From NCBI GenBank assembly GCA_003116995.1, contig BDSL01000008.1, positions 1,302,001 to 1,366,000 of the forward strand: DNA of 64,000 bases. The letters run 5' to 3'. Each line of letters starts with the position of its first letter. The stretch's first letter is position 1. Positions 56,501 through 64,000 of this stretch are shown here, in pieces. Origin of the DNA: Yamagishiella unicocca (lineage: Eukaryota; Chlorophyta; Chlorophyceae; Chlamydomonadales; Volvocaceae). Under the pieces are notes generated by a model. That model made no database searches and was not told the origin of the DNA. It saw only the letters and a program-made list of their open reading frames with translations. The translations under genes and the position numbers were made by a program.

Positions 56501-59500
56501 GTGTCGTACACCGCTACGGCAATTGGATCTCGATGACACTGTAGTCTTGAGTCATAGCCTTTCGTCCGCCAGTGTCTCCGGGTGTGGCTGGGCCTTCTCC
56601 CCCGCCCCCTGCCCTCGCTGGCCTTCGGATCGTGCCCGCTGCGGTGGCGCTGGGCATCCCCTTCACCAATCCGCCTGCCGCCCCCGTCCTCGATTGGGCG
56701 TCACGGATGTCGGAGGCCCGCCGCCGTCTCCAAAAGATCTCCCGCATGGCCCTGTCGATGTTCGGCCGTGCCACTGCGGCTGCAGCTTATGCTCTCCATA
56801 TGGCGACGTACCACATGGAGCACTCGGGGCTGCCGCCGGCGGAGGTCCTTGCTGGCATCATGGCCCTTGTCGCAAAGCTGGTGGATCGGGAGCTAGGCCC
56901 TGATGACGCCCAGCGCCGTTTCACTGGTGTCCCCCTCCGCCTGCTCTCCGGTCATCCCACCATCGGCGGCTTCGGTGTACTGCCCCTTCGGCTGCATGTC
57001 CTCAGCCGGCATGCCAAGTGGAGCCTGACGGTCGCCCGCTCCGCGCTGCAGCCCCCGGCTGCCCGCGCGCCGTGGGTCCGGATTGCGGTCTCCTTCCTCT
57101 CTACCCTCCACCCTGCCTTCCGCCCGCTGGCCGTCACCACAGCTCGCCCGGGTGGCCCGTGGCTCGGCGCCCCCTTAAGCTTGCCCCCGGACATCCACCG
57201 GCTTGCCACGAGCCTCGGTCACCTCCCCCCCCTGTCTGACGTCGCGGACCCCCCCCTGGAGCCGGGCGTCTGGTGCTTCAACGCGCCGCTGTGGGGCAAC
57301 CCGCTCCTGCCCAACGCGGGGGCGCCGGGCCGGCGGCCGGGGTTGGAGGCTATCCATGGCCCCCTCACCATGTGCCGCCGCCTGCTGACCGTCGGCGACG
57401 CCGTCCGGGTGCAGGACGCTATGACCGCGTTTGAGGTGGAGCGCGCCCATGCCCTGGCGACGACGCCGGGCATGGCCATCTTCAGCCGGCTGGCTGAGCG
57501 CTGGACGACGCTCGTACGGCACGAGCTGGCGCCCTCCGAGCTGGCCATGGGTGCGCTCCAAGATCGCATCGCGGCGCGGGCTGCGGTGGCCGCTCTCCTT
57601 TCTGACATCTCGCCCGCATGGCTCGCTGCTGCTCGCCTGGCGCCCGATGGCCCCGCCCCGCCGTCGCCTGACGAGGTGGATGCTCTCCTCCTTGCTCGCC
57701 TGGGGTGGCGGCTGGGTGTGGACGCCGTGCTGCCCCTCACCTCCTTCACCGTCAAGCTGGGCACCCTGCTCCAGGCGGCGGAACTGGAGCGCCCCAGGCA
57801 GGCCTGTCATGCGGCGTATGTGCGGGAGGCGCTCGGGCTGTCCCCTGCTGTGGCTGCCACGCCCGAGGCGGCCCTTGTGGCGTTACGCGCGGTATGGCGG
57901 CGGTTGTGGAAGCGTCTTAAGTGGGAGCCGCGGTGGAAGGAGGTCCTCTGGCGGCTGGCGGTTGACGGGGTGCCCATGCCGGGCTCCTCTCACCTCCCGC
58001 TGGTCCCACCCGAACCGTGTGCTTGCGGCTGTTACCCCGCTGCAGCGGGTGTGGCCGAGTCGCCGCGCTTGCATCACTTTTGGTCTTGCCCCCTCGTCCG
58101 CCCGCTCTGGGATGAACTGGAAGTCTGCTGTGGGTGCGGGGTCACGCGTGAGCATGTGTGGTTGTGTGTGTCGCCGGATCCGACCACTGTGCTGCAGTGT
58201 GTGTGGGATGTGGTGGCGTTGGCGGCGCTCAACGCGATGGAGTGGGCGCGCCGGTACATACACTCTCATCGGCTCTCCGGCACCACCCTCCCTGCTGCTC
58301 TGCGTTCTGGCCTCCTTGCTAAGTTCTGGGCCTTGCTGCGGGACTTTGCGGGCTTGGGTTTGCCCCGCAAGGACTGGGGTGACGTGGGGGTGGACCACCC
58401 ATTTTTGTTCGTAACCGGGGGTCGGCTCGTGTGCGCCGTGCCGCCCTAGCTAGCCTGCCTTGGATGCTGTTTGTTCTTTCGTTCTTTCTTTCCTGGTGCC
58501 ACCTTTGCTGGTTCGAGATACGAGTGGTGCGGGTGATGGGCAGGTGAGCCAATGGGGGCTTTTGTGGTGGTTTTGACGCGTAAGGGTGGCCTGCATGGGG
58601 CCGTGTCCTGCCGTCGCTTGTGCTGACTTTGCATGATGCTGTTTGCCTGCTGTTGCCCGTACCCGACCTTGGTTCCGTGTCTCTTCCGCAGTGCTTTCCC
58701 GCCGGGATAAGGGCGGGTGCCGCCTGTCGTGCGGCCACTGTAACGCGGTCTCTCTCTCTCTTTCAGGTGGCCTGCATGGGGCCGTGTCCTGCCGTCGCTT
58801 GTGCTGACTTTGCATGATGCTGTTTGCCTGCTGTTGCCCGTACCCGACCTTGGTTCCGTGTCTCTTCCGCAGTGCTTTCCCGCCGGGATAAGGGCGGGTG
58901 CCGCCTGTCGTGCGGCCACTGTAACGCGGTCTCTCTCTCTCTCTTCAGGTCCGAGCAGAGCACCATCGCCGGCGATGTGAGGGTTCCCCGTCCGCACCAG
59001 GACGCCCCCAAAGATCCCCCGGTCGAGTACCCTGCATGTATCCGCTCCGCACCCATTCTGTCCTGCCTACTGCCCACGCCGCGCCGCCTCTGCTGCCGCT
59101 GCACCGCTCCTTTCAGGTGGCAGACCTGGAGCGGGTGGCCGCCGTGCACGCTCGCACCGTGCTAATGCTGGCCCCCGGCGGACCCATGGGTCCCGTCAGC
59201 CCCGGCCTGCAGCAGCAGCTTTGCCTCACGGCGCTGCGCTCCCTCCACCCGCACCGCCACCCCCACCCGCACCCCCACCCCCACCCACATACACACATGC
59301 AATCTCACCCCCACACGGGATCGACCCCGGACGCAACTCCCGGGCCCGACGAGTGGGCCACCAGCGCGGTCCAGCAGCGGCAGGCCCAGCAGGCGCTGCA
59401 GGCGCAGCAGGCGCGGCAGGGGAGGCGGCAGCGGGTGGTTGTTGAGAACAGCTCGCTGAGCCAGGCGGCGTCGATGAAGGTGTGCGATGACGCTGATGAC

Positions 59501-62500
59501 GACCCCTTGCAGGTGCGGTGGGGCCTGCGTTGCGTCCACCAGAAGGATATATACGTTTGGAGGTTTGTGCCGTGGATCCGGATCCTGGGTATTGGCTGCT
59601 TACGCTGCGTGTAGGTGCTTCTGGGGGACTGCGGGATGCTTCTCGTAGCCCATCGCTGCTCGAACGCGACGCGCCAAGTTAGCTCGCCCCTCTTTCGTCC
59701 TCACATCGGTCGACACCTCCTGAAGTCTCGACTGGTTGGCCTAGCGTATCAGTTAACCGCCCTTCAACTTGCACGAGCACCGCTTCGACAAATCAACCCG
59801 CCGCCACCATTCCCCCATCGCACCACTAGCGCCCCCTCGCCCCCGTCATCCCGCCCGCTCAGGTGACGTACGTATCCAGCTCCAGCAGCACGTGCCGTGT
59901 GGCCGTACAATGCGCCGTGCAGCCGGGCCTGGCGGCGGTGTTCGACGCGGTCTTCTGCCGTGCGAACGATGCGGCGCTGCGTCTCTTGCCCCTGGCATCC
60001 GAGCTGGAGGGTGAGGGCTTTCGGGGGCTGTAGAGGGGGCCAGGAATGGGGTCGTGGGCAGTACTTGGGCGCGCGGGGATTGAAATCAACTTCTTAAAGC
60101 AACTCCTGTTGCGCTGTCCGCGCTGAAGGCCTCCCCGTCCCTTCCACGCATGCACCTCAAAACGTCTGTCCTAAACGGTTTTTGAATCAAGAAAGAGCTC
60201 TCAATCTGTCAATCCTTCCCGTGTCTGGACCTGGTAAGTTCCCCCGTGTTGAGTCAAATTAAGCCGCAGGCTCCACGACGGGTCTTCCTCGAAACCCTTC
60301 CACACGCCCCTTCCCCGAACCTCCTCCGCGTCCATGACCTCCTCCGTGTCCATGACCTCCTCCGCGTCCATGACCTCCTCCGCGTCCATGACCTCCTCCG
60401 CGTCCATGACCTCCTCCGCGTCCATGACCTCCTCCGCGTCCATGACCTCCTCCGCGTCCATGACCTCCTCCGCGTCCATGACCTCCTCCGCGTCCATGAC
60501 CTCCTCCGCGTCCATGACCTCCTCCGCGTCCATGACCTCCTCCGCGTCCATGACCTCCTCCGCGTCCATGACCTCCTCCGCGTCCATGACCTCCTCCGCG
60601 TCCATGACCTCCTCCGCGTCCATGACCTCCTCCGCGTCCATGACCTCCTCCGCGTCCATGACCTCCTCCGCGTCCATGACCTCCACCGCGTCCATGACCT
60701 CCTCCGCGTCCATGACCTCCTCCGCGTCCATGACCTCCTCCGCGTCCATGACCTCCTCCGCGTCCATGACCTCCTCCGCGTCCATGACCTCCTCCGCGTC
60801 CATGACCTCCTCCGCGTCCATGACCTCCTCCGCGTCCATGACCTCCTCCGCGTCCATGACCTCCTCCGCGTCCATGACCTCCTCCGCGTCCATGACCTCC
60901 TCCGCGTCCATGACCTCCTCCGCGTCCATGACCTCCTCCGCGTCCATGACCTCCTCCGCGTCCATGACCTCCTCCGCGTCCATGACCTCCTCCGCGTCCA
61001 TGACCTCCTCCGCGTCCATGACCTCCTCCGCGTCCATGACCTCCTCCGCGTCCATGACCTCCTCCGCGTCCATGACCTCCTCCGCGTCCATGACCTCCTC
61101 CGCGTCCATGACCTCCTCCGCGTCCATGACCTCCTCCGCGTCCATGACCTCCTCCGCGTCCATGACCTCCTCCGCGTCCATGACCTCCTCCGCGTCCATG
61201 ACCTCCACCGCAGGCAGCACCTTCGCGGACACCCGTCGGCGCTTCCGGCGCGCCGTGCTCTGCGGCCTGCTGCCCGGACCCGCCTCACTCGCCGCCGACG
61301 CCGACGCCGCTGCGGCAGCCGCCACCGCCCAGTCGGTTGCCAGCGGCGACGAAGTCAGCGACAGCAGCCTGAGCAGCAGGAGCGGTTTCGGAGGCGGCCC
61401 CGGCGGCGGTTTCGGAAGCGGCGGCGGTAGCCACGATCGCATCCTGTTCAGCCCCCCGGACGACCGCGTGTTGCTGGCAGGTGACCGGCTGGTGCTGCTG
61501 GCCAGCAGGCAGTCGGACTGCGCAGTGGAGCGACAACACGTGCCGGTGCGGCCCGGGGGTTGCAAAACACGTGCCGGTGCGGGCCGGGGGAGGGGGATAG
61601 CCAGGAAACCGGGGTCACAGGCGGCAAAGAGGAAACGCCGGGCGGGCAGGACGGGCTCCGCTAGCTGCTGTAACAGCGTTCCTGGGTCCGTATCACTAAG
61701 CCAGTCCGAACCCCCCTGGAGCCATCCCTGTGATAAAACCGACACACAAAACCCGCCCCGCCGCTCCCCTTCCCCGCGCAGGCCCCCCCCCTGCCCCAGC
61801 TGTCCGCCTCCTACGACGGCCGCCGCTCCATGCCCACGCGGCTGGTGCTGCTGGTGCACGACAGCCAGCTGTCGGGGGCCATGATGGCGGCGCTGGAGGA
61901 GTTTGCGGCGCCGGGCTGCAACGTCACTGTGGTGTCCCCGTGAGTACCCCGTGTGTGTGTCGTTATCACGACATCTTGGACCGGGAAAAAACATGACTTT
62001 GGGTCCCTGTAACCTTTCCAGACCAACGATTCATTTTTTAGTAGTGACTGTTACAGTGGGCCCCAGACCAGAAGGTAGAGCCATCGGGCGTATCGCCTTG
62101 TCATTTGCTTAATATACCTCTACTGATAGCTCAGCCGCGAATGCTTCATGGGGATCGATGCGTGTGTGGGAAGGGTGGCATAAACACCGGAGGGGGAGGA
62201 ATGGCTCGTGCTCTGCGCCGGCTCCAACTGGCCATTTCCTGCGCCTCGCCCTCGTGCCGCCGCCGCTCCAGGGAGCCCTGTGGCGGCCTGCCCATAGGGC
62301 CCACTCCCCGCTCCCGGCTGCGGCTGTCCAATGAGATAGGTGACCCGCTGGCCCCGGCGGCGCTGCTGCGCGCTGACGTCATGGCGGCGGACGCGGTCAT
62401 CATCACGGGTGAGCAGGAATCATTGCGGGGGTAAGGGATCATCACGGGGGCGAAGAAGCGGGTGTTTGAACTCACTCTCCGGTAGCGATGCGCAAGATGT

Positions 62501-64000
62501 GGGACAGGGTTGGGTTGGTGGGTTGGGCGGAGGTGGGGTGGCAAGGAGGGGTGGGTTGTACCGCCCGACACACGCTTCGCGGTACGCGCTTCGCGGTAAG
62601 GTACCCATCCGCCGTCCCTGCCCCTGCCCCTGCCACTGCCACGTCCTCCGCCACTCCTCTTCGTCTCCGTGTCCTACCTCCTCGCGCCGCGCTCCACGGC
62701 GCCTGCCCTCGCCGCATCAGGCACCGAAACCATGACCGCGGAGGAGGCGGACGCGCTGGTTGTCGCGACCGCGCTGCTGCTGCAGCGGCTGCTCGCAGAC
62801 TCGGGGCTCATCCCCGAGGCGGCGGGCCCTGGCTGCGTGCCGAAGGCGCCCCAGCGCGCGCAGGCACCCCAGCCCTGGGCCACCGCCACCGACGACGAGG
62901 ACTACTGGGGCAGCCGTGTGAGCCTCAGCAGCGCCAGCGGCACGAGTATGGACTTCGCGGAGTGGCAGCTGATGGAGGAGCTGCAGGCGCAGAGCGACCA
63001 GCAGCGGCGGCGGCAGATGATGGCAAGGAGGTTGCCGGCGCGGCCGCTCACCTTCGTGTGCTCCCTGCACGACCCACAGAACTACTCCGTGCTGCAGCAC
63101 ATTGGCGTCATGGCGGGCCGCACGGCGATAAGGACCCTGACCGCCGCGGCGGCGGCGGCGGCGGCGACGGCGGCCGCGGCCGCGGCCGCGGCGGCGGCGG
63201 AGGTGGCGGAGGTGGGCGCGGAGGAGACGGCCAGGGGCGAGGGGCAGGCGGCGGAGGCTGAAGGTGCCGCCGCCGCTGCTGCCGTGGCCTTTGCGGCCGC
63301 GGGTGCTCGCGGCTTGAGCATCGAGGTCGTTGAGCCGGAGGCGCTGGTCAGCGGGATGCTGTCACAGGTGGGTGGGTGGGCAGCGAGGAAATGCGCGTAA
63401 CGACACCGGGGGAAAGGGACCACAGCTGGCTGGGGTGGAGAGGTTGCTGAGGCGGGGGACTGTGTCAGGTGCTGTTGCAAGGACGCACGGCTTAGTGCGT
63501 AACGCTGCGTTTTTGCAAGCCCCGAGGTTTCACAATTCACATGCTGCCTTCTATACGGACAAAAGCACGCCGCCTCAAAAACATCATTCAGGTATTTACG
63601 CCCACACCCCTACATACAAATGCACATCTTGGATGGAAACATCACCCTAACAACCTCGGCCTCGGGCGGCCCCCCCCCCCCGCCAGGTGGGTGCCGAGCC
63701 GCTACTGGCCAGCGCTCTCGAGGACTTGTTGGACGAGCAAGGCTGCGAGATCTACATCAAGAGGTCCGACCGGTACGGCCTGGCGCCGCTCAGCCGCCAC
63801 ACGTGGGCGCAGGTGCGGTGGTTCGGGTCGGTTGGTCGGTTGGTCGGTTGGTCGGTTGGTCGATTGCGCCGGTGGTGAATCCGGGTAGGCTGAGGTGAAA
63901 GGTGTCTTGCGACGTATCCCAACCCAGCCGGCCTTCCCCGGGCGAACCCACGCATTCTCAAGCCCTTACGCGCCCCCCCCCCTCCACGTCGCCCTCGTCG
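53548..64000 (+). CDS. CASTOR/POLLUX/DMI1-type ion channel (3' partial)
   Basis: Thirteen exons so far, all in phase (about 998 aa): 53548-54039, 54237-54414, 54748-54886, 55172-55259, 55538-55612, 56075-56152, 59117-59512, 59863-60010, 61214-about 61545, 61782-61939, 62272-62408, 62721-63367, 63687-63812; it continues past the right edge. The order matches the family: a membrane segment (MLALVLVGMPIVMVGSVLL), a pore-like loop (SWSEAVQQAFYMLQNVPGAD), a second helix (IMMIIHLMSLYTFATMVGLL), then RCK-like domains with NHTVVLDASGDLNRLVNIL, VIATREAHGGEV, TTVVTRTGNPVK, ILFSPPDDRVLLAGDRLVLL and CEIYIKRSDRYGL. Plant members conduct cations at the nuclear envelope; the DMI1 homologues PEC1/PEC2 act at the plastid envelope. 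The basic, Ala/Ser-rich N-terminus looks like a plastid transit peptide. The plant filter ADAG/ADSG is not conserved. Introns hold a tRNA gene, a LINE and an 18-bp satellite. Confidence 0.88.
55934..55990 (+). repeat. Family F element, inverted partner at 62048-62092
   Basis: Module GATGGCTCTACCTTCTGGTC followed by TGGGGCCCACTGTAACAGT, with an internal duplication of TCTGGGGCCCACTG. An almost identical inverted copy lies at 62048-62092 in another intron of the same gene. Diverged relatives occur near 16205 and 22757. Confidence 0.8.
56417..56489 (-). tRNA. tRNA-Arg (anticodon ACG)
   Basis: The minus strand folds into a complete cloverleaf. The acceptor stem GGTCCTA pairs with TAGGATC (one G-T pair). 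The D stem is GCTT/AAGC, the anticodon stem CCGGT/GCCGG with loop CTACGAA, and the T arm CCAGG-TTCGATC-CCTGG. Discriminator base is G at 56417. No intron and no encoded CCA. A TTTT terminator follows about 50 nt downstream (near 56365). The gene is antisense inside the large channel intron 56153-59116. Confidence 0.95.
56572..58449 (+). pseudogene. LINE ORF2 C-terminal fragment
   Basis: An uninterrupted 625-codon frame, opened by GTG rather than ATG, ends at TAG 58447-58449. It carries the post-reverse-transcriptase region of LINE ORF2: alternating hydrophobic/Arg-rich helices (RRLQKISRMAL, WRRLWKRLKW). A zinc-binding motif of the zf-RVT kind is CACGCYPAAAGV followed by HHFWS-C-PLVRPLWDEL. 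No endonuclease domain and no reverse-transcriptase YxDD motif are present, so the copy is truncated and cannot move by itself. The frame is free of stops, implying recent insertion or chance in GC-rich sequence. Confidence 0.75.
58586..58948 (+). repeat. 180-bp direct repeat at the LINE 3' end
   Basis: Two nearly identical copies, 58586-58765 and 58766-58948, each starting GGTGGCCTGCATGGGGCC and each ending in a (CT)n run plus TTCAG. Such 3' tandem units are seen in some LINEs. The ends look like polypyrimidine-AG splice acceptors. Confidence 0.95.
60148..60185 (+). repeat. Family A fragments in channel intron 8 (60148-60185, 60274-60300)
   Basis: First fragment GCATGCACCTCAAAACGTCT with CTAAACGGTTTT; second GACGGGTCTTCCTCGAAACC. 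Together they look like the two halves of one family A element separated by about 90 bp. Confidence 0.7.
60325..61213. repeat. 18-bp satellite, about 49 copies, ending at a splice acceptor
   Basis: Units of CCTCCTCCGCGTCCATGA repeat almost perfectly. The last unit changes to ACCTCCACCGCAG and provides the acceptor of channel exon 9 (61214). Since 18 is divisible by three, several frames stay open for hundreds of codons on both strands (MTSSAS-type and DAEEVM-type), none of which is a gene. Confidence 0.95.

Larger units (their letters stand above)
56520..58948 (+). mobile_element. 5'-truncated non-LTR retrotransposon (LINE)
   Basis: A long open frame without an in-frame ATG at its start begins about 30-80 bp beyond the tRNA gene. 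It encodes the C-terminal part of a LINE ORF2, followed by a 3' UTR with a 180-bp direct repeat and a (CT)n tail. It lies in the sense direction inside an intron of the ion-channel gene. The 5' boundary cannot be fixed from sequence alone. Confidence 0.75.

Noticed and set aside
58763..59149. Minus-strand ORFs across the LINE 3' end
   Set aside because: Created by the duplicated 180-bp unit; no homology visible.
60325..61213. CRISPR array
   Set aside because: Direct head-to-tail 18-bp units without spacers; eukaryotic satellite.
60254..61884. Proteins with MTSSAS, DAEEVM, LLRVHD or WTRRRS repeats
   Set aside because: Artefacts of the 18-bp satellite, which lies in an intron ending at acceptor 61213.

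Overview
The window looks like nuclear DNA of a volvocine (Chlamydomonas/Volvox-type) green alga. It is GC-rich and its genes are split into many short exons by GC-rich introns. Coding regions carry Ala/Gly/Pro/Gln runs, long G or C runs and minisatellites fill the introns, and the proteins best match plant/algal families. I built gene models by hand from protein-family motifs, splice dinucleotides (GT/GC..AG) and reading-frame phase. Exon sums divisible by three, with continuous phase, support most models.

Layout, left to right: (1) a divergent XRN-type 5'-3' exoribonuclease on the minus strand (start 6973, 3' end near or beyond the left edge). (2) A three-finger C2H2 protein, plus, 7793-9529. 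(3,4) Two tandem paralogous secreted, probably GPI-anchored glycoproteins, minus, 11485-13854 and 17126-18950. (5) A secreted orphan protein of about 1,012 aa, plus, 20418-26414. (6) Kanadaptin (SLC4A1AP family, FHA domain), minus, 27342-37092, 16 exons, 898 aa. (7) An EXD1-like DEDDy 3'-5' exonuclease with a mitochondrial-type N-terminus, plus, 37925-40579. (8) A type II membrane glycosyltransferase, plus, 41516-46431. (9) A PDCD2/PDCD2L-type uS5 chaperone, minus, 48579-53165. (10) A CASTOR/POLLUX/DMI1-type ion channel, plus, from 53548 and running off the right edge.

One channel intron holds an antisense tRNA-Arg(ACG) gene and a 5'-truncated LINE. Several genes form head-to-head pairs with short shared upstream regions: XRN/zinc finger, kanadaptin/EXD1-like and PDCD2/channel. 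No operon logic applies. The common theme is housekeeping RNA turnover, ribosome biogenesis and membrane or secretory functions.

The most unusual aspect is the intron content. Several short dispersed repeat families recur in introns of unrelated genes, in both orientations and often next to splice sites. Many introns also carry minisatellites that run directly into the splice donor or acceptor, and four introns are best explained as GC-AG introns. No CRISPR array, bacterial operon or virus was seen.
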